A stretch of DNA of 64,000 bases from assembly GCA_008923285.1 (NCBI GenBank), contig WBSG01000006.1, positions 1-64,000 of the forward strand. The letters are read 5' to 3'. Origin of the DNA: Betaproteobacteria bacterium SCN2 (GTDB taxonomy: Bacteria; Pseudomonadota; Gammaproteobacteria; Burkholderiales; Thiobacillaceae). The position numbers were made by a program, and so were the translations under genes. Positions 32,752 to 41,574 of this stretch are shown here, piece after piece. Numbering within the stretch: the first letter of the stretch is position 1; each line of letters begins with the position of its first letter. The notes under the pieces are model-generated. The model did no database searches. It was given only the letters and a program-made list of their open reading frames with translations, and was not told the origin of the DNA.

Positions 32752-33587
32752 GTGAAAATACTGCAACGGCCGGCAACATGATGAGCGCCGGCGTATCGGG
32801 CAACAGCCTGTCGCGCGCACTGAAGTCGACGGCGCACAGTTCGACACAGTTCTTCGTCGGGCTGTTTGCCCTGCTCTTCATCTGGTGGGCGGGCATCTAC
32901 ATCGTCACGTTGAACCCGGACCTGGCCAACTTCAACGACTTCTCGCCGGCCGAGACGTTCAAGGCCTATCCCGAAGTCTGGGAAGCCGGCATCATCCAGG
33001 CGGCGATGAGCTCGAGCGGTGCGCGTCTGGGCTGGGGCCTGGGCCTGGCGATTGCCATCGGCGTGCCGATCGGCATCATCTTCGGCCGGGTGCAGTGGTT
33101 CTCGAACCTGTTCAACGTGCCGTTCCAGTTCATGCGCATGATCAGCCCGCTGTCCTGGGAGCCGATCGCGGTGGTGGTATTCACCGGCTGGGAAGAAGCG
33201 ATCATTTTCCTGATCGCCATCGCAGCGGTGTGGCCGATCGTGTTCTCGACCGCGGCCGGCCTGGCCAAGGTGGACCCGAACTGGTTCAAGGTTGCGCGCA
33301 ACCTCGGCGCCAAGCCCTGGCACATGGTGACCCGCATCATCATTCCGGCCATCATGTTCGACGTGGTGACGGGTATCCGTCTCGCGCTGGGCGTGGCCTG
33401 GATCGTGATCATTCCGGCGGAATTCCTCGGCGTCACCTCCGGCTTCGGCTATGCGATCCAGGATGCTCGCGAAAGCCTGGAGTACTCGCAGCTGATGGCC
33501 TATGTGGTCACGATCGGCGCGGTGGGTTATGTCCTCGACACCATCTGCGTGCTGCTGATCAAGCGCTACAGCTGGCATCGCGGCTGA
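32748..33587 (+). CDS. ABC importer permease, second of two
   Basis: A 279-residue paralogue of the preceding permease, with the same transmembrane layout and EAA loop (AAGLAKVDPNWFKVARNLGA). It differs mainly in its 30-residue Ser/Thr-rich N-terminus. GGAGG lies ten bases before the ATG. The ATPase, binding protein and two permeases make a complete importer. The next gene begins 93 bases later in the same direction, so the sulfur-relay genes may be part of the same transcript. Confidence 0.9.
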   Translation: MSENTATAGNMMSAGVSGNSLSRALKSTAHSSTQFFVGLFALLFIWWAGIYIVTLNPDLANFNDFSPAETFKAYPEVWEAGIIQAAMSSSGARLGWGLGLAIAIGVPIGIIFGRVQWFSNLFNVPFQFMRMISPLSWEPIAVVVFTGWEEAIIFLIAIAAVWPIVFSTAAGLAKVDPNWFKVARNLGAKPWHMVTRIIIPAIMFDVVTGIRLALGVAWIVIIPAEFLGVTSGFGYAIQDARESLEYSQLMAYVVTIGAVGYVLDTICVLLIKRYSWHRG

Positions 33588-33680
33588 TGGTCCGGTCCGC
33601 AGCGCGGCTGCCCCAGGCGGCCGCGCAGGCGGGTCGATCGGCAGCAAACGAAATTTATTGATAAATGAGGTAATAGCAGC

Positions 33681-34070
33681 ATGTCCGAAAAGATGAGTAT
33701 CGTCCTCGTGACCGGCACGCGGGAAAAAATGCAGATGGCGGCGATGATCGCTTCCGTCGCGGCCGCGACCGGCACCGATGTCAACGTTTTCCTGTCCATG
33801 AACGCCCTGTCCTATTTCATCAAGGGCAACTCCGATGACGCTCCGGTCGAAGGCGAGATGGGTACGCTCATGGCGCAGAAAGGCGTTCCGCCCTTCAAGC
33901 AGTTGTTCCAGCAGGCTGTCGAGCTGGGCGATGCCAAGATCCTGCCCTGTTCCATGGCGCTGGACCTGCTGCATGTGGGCAAGGACGACCTGGATCCCGA
34001 GCTGGGCCCGCCCACCGGCCTGACCCGGTTCCTGAGCGATGCCGAAGGTGGTCAGATCCTCACGTTCTGA
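33681..34070 (+). CDS. DsrE-family sulfur relay protein
   Basis: A 129-residue DsrE/DsrF-like protein with the [25 protein letters not shown] start typical of the DsrE2-like branch. One cysteine, Cys90 in [11 protein letters not shown], sits where these proteins carry the persulfide-forming residue. DsrE proteins pass sulfane sulfur to TusA. A TGAGGTAATAG segment supplies a ribosome-binding site. Its place directly before a tusA-like gene supports a role in moving sulfur released from thiocyanate. Persulfide chemistry here is inference from family knowledge. Confidence 0.85.
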   Translation: MSEKMSIVLVTGTREKMQMAAMIASVAAATGTDVNVFLSMNALSYFIKGNSDDAPVEGEMGTLMAQKGVPPFKQLFQQAVELGDAKILPCSMALDLLHVGKDDLDPELGPPTGLTRFLSDAEGGQILTF

Positions 34071-34110
34071 ACGTGAAGTAGTTTTTTAGCGGTTTTTTTG
34101 GAGAGTAGTC

Positions 34111-34341
34111 ATGAGTACGAACAAAGTCATCGATGCGTGCGGATCCTTTTGCCCCGGCCCGCTCATGGAACTGATCACCTATATGAAGCAGGCCAGTGTC
34201 GGCGACACCCTGGAGCTGCTGTCGACCGACGAAGGTTCTGCGGCGGACGTGCCGGAGTGGGTTGCCAAGGTCGGCCACGAAATGATCAGCAGCGAAAATG
34301 TCGATGGGGTCTGGCACCTCAAGATCCGCAAGGCCAAGTAG
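34111..34341 (+). CDS. TusA-family sulfur carrier
   Basis: A 76-residue TusA-like protein with the diagnostic DACGSFCPGPLMELI segment: Cys14 in the CPGP motif is the sulfur-carrying residue, and an extra Cys10 lies nearby. The two-layer sandwich is complete. TusA proteins receive persulfide sulfur from rhodanese or DsrE partners. A GGAG site lies before the ATG. The gene order DsrE-TusA-flavoprotein is typical of sulfur-oxidising bacteria and archaea. The symbol is omitted since several TusA paralogues usually exist in one genome. Confidence 0.88.
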   Translation: MSTNKVIDACGSFCPGPLMELITYMKQASVGDTLELLSTDEGSAADVPEWVAKVGHEMISSENVDGVWHLKIRKAK

Positions 34342-34411
34342 TACGCAACTGATCGGGCCTGTGGCCAAAACCCAGGCCCGAGTGTCCTGGAATTATGGAT
34401 AGGAGAAACTA

Positions 34412-35545
34412 ATGAGAATTTTAGTCGTCGGTGGTGGCACAGGCGGAACCATTGTTGCCAATAACCTCGCTCGGCGGCTGTCCGCTGAGATCAGGAACCG
34501 CAGGGTCCGTCTCACGATGCTCTCGGCCTCTGACAGGCACATGTACCAGCCTGGCCTGCTGTATGTCGCATTCGGACAAATGACGCCCGACCAGTTGTAT
34601 CGCGACCAGAAGAGCCTGCTGGAATCCAATATCGATTTCCACGTCGATCCGGTCGAGAAGTTCATGCTCGACCAGAAGAAGGTCCTGACCAAGAGCGGCA
34701 AGACCTACGATTACGACATCCTCGTGATCGCGACCGGCTCCCGCATCGTGCCGGAAACGGTTCCCGGCATGGTCGAGGGCGCGGAAACCTTCTACTCGGA
34801 AGAGACCGCCGTCAAGCTGTTCAAGAAGCTGCGCGATTTCGAGGGCGGCAACATTGCGCTCGTGGTCGGCGTGCCGCACAAGTGCCCGATCGCGCCGGTC
34901 GAGTTCATCTTCTCGCTGCATGATTACCTGAAGATGCGCGGCATTCGCGACAAGACCCACATCAAGTACCACTATCCTATCGGCCGCATGCACACCATCG
35001 CCAATGTGGCGACCTGGGCGAAGCCCGAGTTCGAGCGCATGGGCATCGAGATCGAGACCCTGTTCAACGTCAAGGAAATCGATCCGGAGAACAACGTGGT
35101 GCGCAGCGAAGAAGGCACCGAAACCCAGTATGACCTGCTGGTCGCCATCCCGCCGCACAAGGGCATGGAAGTCATCGAGCAGAACAACATGGGCGACGGC
35201 GGCTGGATTCCCACCGACCGCTACAAGCTGACCATGGAAGGCCGCGACGAAGTCTATGTGCTGGGCGACACCACCAACCTGCCGGTGAGCAAGACCGGTT
35301 CGGCTGCGCACTTCGAAGCCGAAGTGGTCGCCGAGAACATCGCTTCCATCGTCAAGATCGGCACCCCTGTTCGTGACTACGACGGCAAGGTATACTGCTT
35401 CATCGAGGCCGGTCACGACCGCGCCACCTACGCGATGTTCAACTATACGACTCCGCCTGATCTTAAACCCGCATCGAAGCCCATGCACTGGTTCAAGACT
35501 GCCTACAACCAGATGTACTGGACCAGCGTTCGCGGACTGCTGTGA
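34412..35545 (+). CDS. Sulfide:quinone oxidoreductase-like flavoprotein
   Basis: A 377-residue FAD/NAD-fold flavoprotein of the SQR family. The N-terminal FAD site is VVGGGTGGT (6-14), a second GD motif is VLGDTTN (283-289), and the C-terminal amphipathic segment (MHWFKTAYNQMYW) suits membrane docking. It retains Cys158 in VPHKCPIAP, aligned with the central redox cysteine, and Cys329, a possible third. The first redox cysteine of canonical SQRs is absent. It may oxidise sulfide or persulfide and pass electrons to quinone. Its partner is the DUF1641 protein 12 bases downstream. Confidence 0.85.
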   Translation: MRILVVGGGTGGTIVANNLARRLSAEIRNRRVRLTMLSASDRHMYQPGLLYVAFGQMTPDQLYRDQKSLLESNIDFHVDPVEKFMLDQKKVLTKSGKTYDYDILVIATGSRIVPETVPGMVEGAETFYSEETAVKLFKKLRDFEGGNIALVVGVPHKCPIAPVEFIFSLHDYLKMRGIRDKTHIKYHYPIGRMHTIANVATWAKPEFERMGIEIETLFNVKEIDPENNVVRSEEGTETQYDLLVAIPPHKGMEVIEQNNMGDGGWIPTDRYKLTMEGRDEVYVLGDTTNLPVSKTGSAAHFEAEVVAENIASIVKIGTPVRDYDGKVYCFIEAGHDRATYAMFNYTTPPDLKPASKPMHWFKTAYNQMYWTSVRGLL

Positions 35546-35557
35546 GAAAGCCTAGCC

Positions 35558-35983
35558 ATGACGACAACTAACGAAACTCGCCCTGCCGCAATGATGACCG
35601 ACGACGAGATGCAGCGTCTGGTCGAATTTGCGCAAATTGTCTCTGCGGCGCGTGATGCAATGTCCGACGACATCGTGTCGCGGCTCGCGGGAGCCATGAG
35701 TGAAGGCATGACCCTGCTTGACCGCCTGACCCGCAACCAGGGTCTGATGAGCCTGCTCCAGGTGCTGGACCGCGAAGACAGCCAGAACTTCCTGGTTGCC
35801 CTGTCCAAGGCTATCCACGAAGCCAGCCAGGAAATCGCCGCGACGCCGCCGGCCGCCGGCGGCATTGGTTGCGCCGTCCGCGTCGTGCGCGACCCGGGCA
35901 CGCTGGAAGGCCTGCGCCTGCTCTCGCTCATCGGCAAGCACATGAGCAATAGCCTGCGCGAGCAGCACCGCCACCCGGGCTGA
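35558..35983 (+). CDS. DUF1641 protein, SQR partner
   Basis: A 141-residue DUF1641-family protein, mostly helical, with a MTDDEMQRLVEFAQIVSAARD N-terminal segment and a conserved late GGIGCAVRVVRDPGTLEGL region. DUF1641 proteins are encoded beside SQR-like or formate-dehydrogenase genes, but their biochemical role is unsettled. It follows the flavoprotein after 12 bases and ends the locus just before a strong terminator. A stabilising or electron-transfer accessory role is inference. Confidence 0.8.
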   Translation: MTTTNETRPAAMMTDDEMQRLVEFAQIVSAARDAMSDDIVSRLAGAMSEGMTLLDRLTRNQGLMSLLQVLDREDSQNFLVALSKAIHEASQEIAATPPAAGGIGCAVRVVRDPGTLEGLRLLSLIGKHMSNSLREQHRHPG

Positions 35984-36035
35984 TTGTTCCCCGCTCGCGG
36001 CCGCAAGGCTGCGAGCGAATGAACAGCAGTCAGGG

Positions 36036-36080
36036 AAACACCCGCCAACTGCCCGCATGGGCGGTCAGGCGGGTGTTTTT
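36036..36080 (+). terminator. Intrinsic terminator closing the thiocyanate locus
   Basis: AAACACCCGCC (36036-36046) pairs with GGCGGGTGTT (36068-36077), about 10 bp, with a GC-rich middle that may fold further. TTTTTATTTG follows on the plus strand. It marks the right end of the sulfur-module transcript and overlaps the 3' end of the convergent glcF gene. Confidence 0.85.
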
Positions 36081-37404
36081 ATTTGCGCGCTTGAGAGATG
36101 CCGGACTGGCGGGGCTGCGCTGACGCGAAACGCTCGTCCAGGAACTCGATCCAGTGGTGCACCGGCACCGTGGATGCCTGGGCCAGATGCGCCAGGCAGC
36201 CGATGTTTGCTGTGGCGATGGCCATGGGCTTGCCCGCCATCAGCGTCTTCATCTTCTGCTCGCGCAACGAGACCGAAAGCTTGCGCTGCAGGATCGAGTA
36301 GGTGCCGGCGGCGCCGCAGCACATGAAGGGATACTGCACCGGCATCAGCTTGTAGCCGGCGCGCTTGAGCAGGCCTTCGGCCACGCCGTTCAGCTTCTCG
36401 CCGTGCTGCAGGCTGCAGGAAGACTGGAAGGAGATGCGCAGCGGGCGGGCGGGCGCAGGCAGATCGTTTTCAGGATCGGCTTTCCATTCCTCGGCGACGA
36501 TCTCGGCGATGTCGCGGCTGAGCTCCGACAGGCGCCTGGCCTTGTCGCGGTACTGCGGGTCGTCCTTGAGCAGCTTGCCATAGTCGCGGAAGTGGGTGCC
36601 GCAGCCGCTTGCGGTCAGCACGATGGCCTCGATGCCGGACTCGATGTGCGGCCACAGCGCATCGATGTTGCGGCGCATGAGGGCGTGTGCCTCGTCGACA
36701 GCGGCAAGGTGATAGCTCATCGCGCCGCAGCAGCCGTCGCTGGCGGGAATCAGGGAGATGCCGAAGCGGTCGAGCACGCGCGCCGCGGCAGCGTTGATGT
36801 CGGGCGCCACGGCTGGCTGCACGCAGCCCTGCCAGACCAGCATGCGGCGGACATGGCCGCGTTGCGGCCATTCGCCTGCCTGGCGCGGTTCGGGGATTCT
36901 TTCCTGCAAGTCTGCCGGCAGCAGCGGGCGCAGGCGCTGGCCGATGCGCAACAGCGCCTTGAAGCGACGCGGATGCGGCACCACCGCACGCACCGCGCGG
37001 CGTGCGAGTCTGTCCTTGAACGGGCGCGGCACCTGCTTTTCCACCAGTTCGCGGCCCAGGTCGAGCAGGCGGCCGTAACGCACGCCCTTTGGACAGCTGG
37101 TTTCGCACGAGCGGCAGGTGAGGCAGCGGTCGAGGTGCAATTGCAGGTTGGCGCCGATGTTGGGCTCGGTCAGGGCGGCGAGCGTGTAGGCCGGGGGAAT
37201 GAAGTTCGGATCGGGCTCGCGGCCTTCCATGAACTGCTTGAACAGGTAGATGCGGCCGCGCGGGCCGTCCCACTCGTCGCCGGTGAGGCGATAGGTCGGG
37301 CAGGTGAAGGTGCATTGTCCGCACTGGACGCAGGGCGCGAGCAAGTCTTCGGCTTCGCGTCCGATGTCGGTGTCACGATAGGTTTCGGCCAGATTGACGA
37401 TCAT
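36079..37404 (-). CDS. glcF: Glycolate oxidase iron-sulfur subunit
   Basis: A 441-residue iron-sulfur protein. Two 4Fe-4S cluster motifs appear early ([14 protein letters not shown] and [14 protein letters not shown]), then two CCG-type domains with [10 protein letters not shown] and [13 protein letters not shown], the heterodisulfide-reductase-like fold. This matches GlcF, which passes electrons from GlcD/GlcE to the quinone pool and could serve photorespiratory-type glycolate removal in an autotroph. Start at 37404 gives the usual spacing of about 25 residues to the first cysteine; an ATG at 37443 is possible. glcD and glcE are not adjacent, so this is an orphan copy or split locus. Confidence 0.88.
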   Translation of the reverse strand: MIVNLAETYRDTDIGREAEDLLAPCVQCGQCTFTCPTYRLTGDEWDGPRGRIYLFKQFMEGREPDPNFIPPAYTLAALTEPNIGANLQLHLDRCLTCRSCETSCPKGVRYGRLLDLGRELVEKQVPRPFKDRLARRAVRAVVPHPRRFKALLRIGQRLRPLLPADLQERIPEPRQAGEWPQRGHVRRMLVWQGCVQPAVAPDINAAAARVLDRFGISLIPASDGCCGAMSYHLAAVDEAHALMRRNIDALWPHIESGIEAIVLTASGCGTHFRDYGKLLKDDPQYRDKARRLSELSRDIAEIVAEEWKADPENDLPAPARPLRISFQSSCSLQHGEKLNGVAEGLLKRAGYKLMPVQYPFMCCGAAGTYSILQRKLSVSLREQKMKTLMAGKPMAIATANIGCLAHLAQASTVPVHHWIEFLDERFASAQPRQSGISQARK

Positions 37405-37698
37405 TTCAACATACCAGGGCTTATGCGGGAATCGGGCCGCCATCCTGCAGGCGCGCGGCGCTGGAGAGGCGCCTGCCGCAGGGCAGGGGGCAGGTTCAAC
37501 TATGCATCAGTCGGCGAGCCGAACCAAGTTCTTAATTTCGATCGTGATCATAGGTTCGCATTATGGATTTCGCCAATAACCGTTTCAATAGTCAATTCGA
37601 AGCGGGTCGAGTCGACAGCATCCGCAGCGGTGCACAAAAAAGAAGCGAACAGGCATTGTGCAGTGCTTGCCTTCGCAGCGTCCGTGGCTTATGCTTTC
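37405..37698. other. Intergenic region between glcF and NTF2-like gene
   Basis: About 290 bases with no supportable gene. It must contain the leftward glcF promoter and part of the rightward promoter for the NTF2-like gene. The stretch near 37525-37600 is AT-richer (TTCGATCGTGATCATAGG) and is the likeliest promoter area. No further motif was found before the TetR-type palindrome. Confidence 0.4.
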
Positions 37699-37714
37699 TG
37701 TACCAATCGGTACA
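37699..37714. promoter_or_regulatory. Candidate TetR operator
   Basis: TGTACC-AATC-GGTACA, a 6-4-6 palindrome located 17 bases before the NTF2-like start codon. The TetR-family regulator is encoded one gene downstream in the same direction. Position and symmetry suit autorepression, and binding here would occlude the promoter or ribosome-binding region (AAAGGAG follows at once). Confidence 0.65.
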
Positions 37715-37731
37715 ACAAAGGAGACCAGAAC

Positions 37732-38202
37732 ATGTCAGACAGACCCCCGCTGCCCCCCTTCACGCTCGAGACCGCCAGGCAGAAAGTGCGCATGGCCGAG
37801 AACGCCTGGAACACGCACGATCCGGTTAAGGTGTCGCTGGCCTACACCGAGGACAGCCGCTGGCGCAATCGCGGCGAATTCCTGCAGGGGCGCGAGGCCA
37901 TCGTCACCTTCCTGCAGCGCAAATGGGCGCGCGAACTCGATTACCGCCTGATCAAGGAACTGTGGGCGTTCAATGAAAACCGCATCGCAGTCCGCTTCAA
38001 GTACGAATGGCACGACGACTCCGGCAACTGGTATCGCTCGCATGGCAACGAGTTGTGGGAATTCGACGCGCACGGCTTGATGCGCCGGCGCGAGGCGAGC
38101 ATCAACGACGTGCGCATCGAGGAAGCGGAGCGCAGATTCCTGTGGCCGCAGGGGCCGCGCCCCGACGACCATCCCGGGCTGACCGAGATGGACATGTTCT
38201 AG
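37732..38202 (+). CDS. NTF2-like (DUF1348) protein
   Basis: A 156-residue protein of the nuclear-transport-factor-2-like fold, DUF1348 type. [17 protein letters not shown] begins the characteristic cone, followed by [23 protein letters not shown] and a [25 protein letters not shown] strand region. AAAGGAG precedes the start. The family has no agreed function. It is co-transcribed with the following TetR gene (15-base gap) and likely under its control. Confidence 0.85.
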   Translation: MSDRPPLPPFTLETARQKVRMAENAWNTHDPVKVSLAYTEDSRWRNRGEFLQGREAIVTFLQRKWARELDYRLIKELWAFNENRIAVRFKYEWHDDSGNWYRSHGNELWEFDAHGLMRRREASINDVRIEEAERRFLWPQGPRPDDHPGLTEMDMF

Positions 38203-38217
38203 GCGGAAGTCCTCAGC

Positions 38218-38778
38218 GTGGCGCGCAAGTACAGCGAGCGCGGGGAGATCGTGCCGGTGCTGGCGGAAATTTTCCGCGAGCACGGCTTCAGCGGCGCCAG
38301 CCTGTCCGAGATCAGCAAAAGAACCGGCCTGGGCAAGGGCAGCCTGTACCATTTTTTCCCGGGCGGCAAGGACGAGATGGGCCAGGCGGTGCTGGACGAC
38401 GTGGCGAACTGGTTCGAGCTCAACGTGTTCAGGCCTCTGCGCGAGAGCGAAGATCCGGCTGCGGGCATCGACCACATGTTCAAGGCCACCGCGCGCTTCT
38501 TTCATTCCGGCCGGCGCATCTGCCTGGTCGGCAGCTTCGCCCTCGACGAGACGAGGGACCGCTTCGCGCAGGCGATTCATGGCTACTTCGCGGCCTGGGT
38601 CGTGGCGCTGGAAGCGGCGCTCAGGCGCAAGGGCTTCGAGGGCACGCGTGCGCGCGAAACGGCGGAGGATGTCGTGGCCGGCATCCAGGGTGCCCTGGTG
38701 TTCGCCCGCTCGCAGGACGATCCGCGCCTGTTCACGCGTGCGCTCAGGCGCCTGCAGCGGCAGACCGAGGCTGCATGA
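38218..38778 (+). CDS. TetR-family repressor
   Basis: A 186-residue TetR-type regulator starting at GTG. The N-terminal helix-turn-helix (FSGASLSEISKRTGLGKGSL then YHFFPGGKDEM) is typical, with an all-helical ligand domain after it. It resembles small aldehyde- or quinone-responsive TetR proteins in gene arrangement, but the ligand cannot be told from sequence. It lies 15 bases after the NTF2-like gene and probably binds 37699-37714. Confidence 0.87.
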   Translation: MARKYSERGEIVPVLAEIFREHGFSGASLSEISKRTGLGKGSLYHFFPGGKDEMGQAVLDDVANWFELNVFRPLRESEDPAAGIDHMFKATARFFHSGRRICLVGSFALDETRDRFAQAIHGYFAAWVVALEAALRRKGFEGTRARETAEDVVAGIQGALVFARSQDDPRLFTRALRRLQRQTEAA

Positions 38779-38790
38779 GGGCCGAGCAGC

Positions 38791-39705
38791 CTACCTCAGG
38801 CTGAGTATGCGGTCCCAGGCGGGCCTGGGACCGATGCGCCCGGCGAGGAATTCGACCAGCGCCCGCACCCGGTGCGGAACATAGCGGTTGCTGGGGAAGA
38901 CGGCATAGATGCCCAGCGGCGGGGTGGGGTACTTGCGCAGCAGGAGTTCCAGGCGGCCTTCGCGCACCGCCTGCTCGGCAATGAAGCTCGGCGTGTTGGT
39001 GATGCCCAGCCCGCGTGTCGCGGCGTCGAGCAGGGCGTCGCCGTTGTTGGCGGCAAGCCGGCCGGAAACCGGAAACAGCTTGGTTTCGCCGTCGATGACG
39101 AAGGCCCAGCTGGAGCGCGCGGCCAGCAGATAGCCGAAGCATTCGTGCTGAGCGAGGTCGCGTGGATGCCTGGGGCGTCCATGTTGCGCCAGATATTCGG
39201 GCGCGGCGGCGATGACGCCCTGGCTGCTGCCGATCTTGCGCGCGACGTCGCCGGGATCGAGGCGGTCGGCGATGCGGATGGCGAGATCGAAGCTGCCTTC
39301 GATGAGATTGGCGCGGCGGTCGCTGAAGTCCAGCTCGATGGAAATTTCCGGATTCGCGGCCATGAATTCGCCGAACATCGGCATCAGCTGGCGCAAGCCG
39401 AAGGAGAAGGGCAGGGTGACGCGGAGATGCCCGCGCGGCGCCTGGTTCTCTTCCGTGAGGCCGGCCTCGGCGGCTTCGACCAGGGCCAGGATCTCGCGGC
39501 ATTTTTCCAGATAACTGGCGCCTGCGGTGGTGAGCGAGAGCCTGCGCGTGCTGCGGGCGATGAGCATGCTGCCAAGATGCGCCTCCAGCGCCGCCACCTG
39601 GCGCGTGACCACCGAGCGCGCCACGTTCAGCTGCTGCGCCACGGCTGAGAAACTGCCCAGTTCCGCCACCTTCACGAACAGGCGCATGCTTTCCAGACGG
39701 TCCAT
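38791..39705 (-). CDS. LysR-family regulator
   Basis: A 304-residue LysR-type regulator of the common DhcR/AaeR-like branch. Start at 39705 is chosen for a GGAGG site five bases upstream; a frame to 39738 lacks one. The DNA-binding region reads MRLFVKVAELGSFSAVAQQL and the effector domain is complete (FDLAIRIADRL is typical). It lies divergent to cytochrome b561 and the YceI genes across about 110 bases, so it may control them. The CTATAG operator of the thiocyanate locus is not present here. Confidence 0.88.
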   Translation of the reverse strand: MDRLESMRLFVKVAELGSFSAVAQQLNVARSVVTRQVAALEAHLGSMLIARSTRRLSLTTAGASYLEKCREILALVEAAEAGLTEENQAPRGHLRVTLPFSFGLRQLMPMFGEFMAANPEISIELDFSDRRANLIEGSFDLAIRIADRLDPGDVARKIGSSQGVIAAAPEYLAQHGRPRHPRDLAQHECFGYLLAARSSWAFVIDGETKLFPVSGRLAANNGDALLDAATRGLGITNTPSFIAEQAVREGRLELLLRKYPTPPLGIYAVFPSNRYVPHRVRALVEFLAGRIGPRPAWDRILSLR

Positions 39706-39818
39706 ATCCCCCTCCATTTGTTGCAGATAATGCAACAATGATTTCTTGATTGTCCTCTATTTCGTGTGAACAGGTAAGCCTATAGTTTGTCCATCGACAA
39801 ACCCTGACGGAGCCGGCC

Positions 39819-40364
39819 ATGGATACAGCCAACAGCTATACCCGCACCGCCATCGGCCTGCACTGGCTGGTCGCCGTGGCGATCGTCGGCACCTTCGGCC
39901 TCGGCCTGTACATGCACGAACTGCCGTTCTCGCCCGACAAACTGAAACTGTATGCCTGGCACAAGTGGGCGGGCGTGAGCATCTTCCTGCTGGTGCTGCT
40001 GCGTCTTGTCTGGCGCCTGACCCATCGCCCGCCGGCGCCGCCGGCGCCCATGCCGGCCTGGCAACGGCGGGCGGCGGAGGGCGCGCATTGGCTGCTGTAC
40101 CTGCTGATGCTGGCGGTGCCGCTGTCCGGCTGGTTGATGAGTTCGGCCAAGGGCGTGCCCACCGTGTGGTTCGGCGTACTGCCGCTGCCGGATCTGCTGG
40201 CCAAGGACAAGGCGCTGGGCGAATTGCTGGAAACCGTGCACAAGACGTTCAACTTCACCATGGCCGGCCTCGTGCTGGTGCATGCCGGCGCGGCGCTCAA
40301 GCATCATCTGATAAATCGTGACGACGTGCTGGCGCGCATGCTGCCCATGTTGAAGAAACCATGA
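39819..40364 (+). CDS. Cytochrome b561
   Basis: A 181-residue four-helix membrane cytochrome. Histidines that could ligate two hemes lie in the first (IGLHWLVA), second (YAWHKWAG), third (GAHWLLYL) and last (VLVHAGAALKHH) helices. It should pass electrons between quinone and a periplasmic partner. It is followed 13 bases later by a YceI gene; b561 and YceI genes are linked in many proteobacteria. Confidence 0.9.
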   Translation: MDTANSYTRTAIGLHWLVAVAIVGTFGLGLYMHELPFSPDKLKLYAWHKWAGVSIFLLVLLRLVWRLTHRPPAPPAPMPAWQRRAAEGAHWLLYLLMLAVPLSGWLMSSAKGVPTVWFGVLPLPDLLAKDKALGELLETVHKTFNFTMAGLVLVHAGAALKHHLINRDDVLARMLPMLKKP

Positions 40365-40377
40365 CTGGAGAAATGCG

Positions 40378-40947
40378 ATGAAATCCCTGCAAGCCCTTGC
40401 CATGTTCGCTGCCGTGCTGCTTGCCGTGCCGGCGGCGCAGGCGGTCGAGTTCAGCCAGCTGCAGCCGGCCAGGAGCGCGGTCAGCTTTGTCTACAAGCAG
40501 ATGGGCGTGCCGGTCGACGGCAGCTTCAAGCGCTTCAAGGGCGAATTGCGCTTCGATCCGGCCAAGCCCGAGGCGGCCAGGGCCGTGATCGAGATCGAAC
40601 TGGCCAGCATCGACACCGGCTTTGCCGAGGGCGACGACGAGGTGCAGGGACGGCTGTGGTTCGACAGCAAGAATCATCCCATCGCGCGCTTCGTGTCCAG
40701 TTCGGTGAAACCGCTGGGCGGCAACCGCTACGAGGTCGCCGGCAAGATGAGCATCAAGGGCCGCACGCTCAACGTGAAGACGCCCGCCACCTTCAGCCAG
40801 TCCGGCAACGCCGGCGTGTTCGAGGGCACCTTTGTCCTCAAGCGCGCCGACTACGGCATCGGCGAAGGCATGTGGGCCGATTTCGGCACCGTGGCCAACG
40901 AAATTCAAATCAAGTTCCGCATGGCGGCAAGCGCCGCCGGGAAATAA
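40378..40947 (+). CDS. YceI-family periplasmic protein, copy 1
   Basis: A 189-residue exported lipocalin-like protein with a signal peptide ending AQA and the YceI beta-barrel landmarks SAVSFVYKQMG, VIEIELASIDTG and FDSKNHPIARF. YceI proteins bind polyisoprenoids such as ubiquinone. GGAG lies upstream. A second YceI follows after 31 bases, so the two, together with cytochrome b561, form a probable operon. The two copies differ substantially in sequence and are not a recent duplication. Confidence 0.9.
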   Translation: MKSLQALAMFAAVLLAVPAAQAVEFSQLQPARSAVSFVYKQMGVPVDGSFKRFKGELRFDPAKPEAARAVIEIELASIDTGFAEGDDEVQGRLWFDSKNHPIARFVSSSVKPLGGNRYEVAGKMSIKGRTLNVKTPATFSQSGNAGVFEGTFVLKRADYGIGEGMWADFGTVANEIQIKFRMAASAAGK

Positions 40948-40978
40948 CCCCCGTTCATTTTCGACAGGAGAACTCATC

Positions 40979-41569
40979 ATGAAAACCCTCGTTTCTGCGC
41001 AAGCCAAAAAACTCGCACTTGCCCTCGCCGTCGTCTCCCTTGCCGGCAGCGCCTATGCCGCACCGGAAACCTACGGCCTCGACGTCAGTCATACCGCGCC
41101 GCGCTTCGAGTACAGCCATTTCGGCTTTTCCACCCAGGTGCACCGCTTCGACAAGACCAGCGGCAAGATCGTGCTCGACCGCGAAGCCAGGACCGCTTCG
41201 GTCGATGTCGTCATCGATGCCAAATCGGTGAACACCGGCTATGCCCTGTTCAACGAGCACATCCAGTCCGAGGATTTTTTCCACACCGAGAAATACCCGA
41301 GCATCACCTTCAAGTCCACCAGCGTGAAATTCGACGGTGACAAGCCGGTGGCGGTGGAGGGCAACCTCACCATCAAGGGCGTGACCAAGCCGGTGACGCT
41401 GACGGTGACCAACTTCAAGGCCATGCCGCACCCGATCCGCAAGAAGGATGCGATCGGTGCCGATGCCGTGACCCGGATCAAGCGTTCCGACTTCGACATG
41501 GGCAAGTATGCGCCCAACGTGTCCGACGAGGTGACGCTGTCCATCAGCATGGAAGCGGTCAAGGAGTAA
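40979..41569 (+). CDS. YceI-family periplasmic protein, copy 2
   Basis: Start at 40979 is set by the CAGGAG site eight bases upstream and by the signal peptide that begins there (MKTLVSAQAKKLALALAVVS, ending AYA). The 196-residue product has the YceI signature strands: DVSHTAPRFEYSHFGFS, VDVVIDAKSVNTG and ITFKSTSVKF. It differs from copy 1 in loop lengths and may bind a different isoprenoid. It ends five bases before the dioxygenase gene. Confidence 0.9.
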   Translation: MKTLVSAQAKKLALALAVVSLAGSAYAAPETYGLDVSHTAPRFEYSHFGFSTQVHRFDKTSGKIVLDREARTASVDVVIDAKSVNTGYALFNEHIQSEDFFHTEKYPSITFKSTSVKFDGDKPVAVEGNLTIKGVTKPVTLTVTNFKAMPHPIRKKDAIGADAVTRIKRSDFDMGKYAPNVSDEVTLSISMEAVKE

Positions 41570-41574
41570 GCACC

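Noticed and set aside
36154..38202. A 682-codon plus-strand frame spanning glcF antisense and the NTF2-like gene
   Set aside because: Only the last 156 codons, from ATG 37732, form a real protein; the rest is antisense to glcF.
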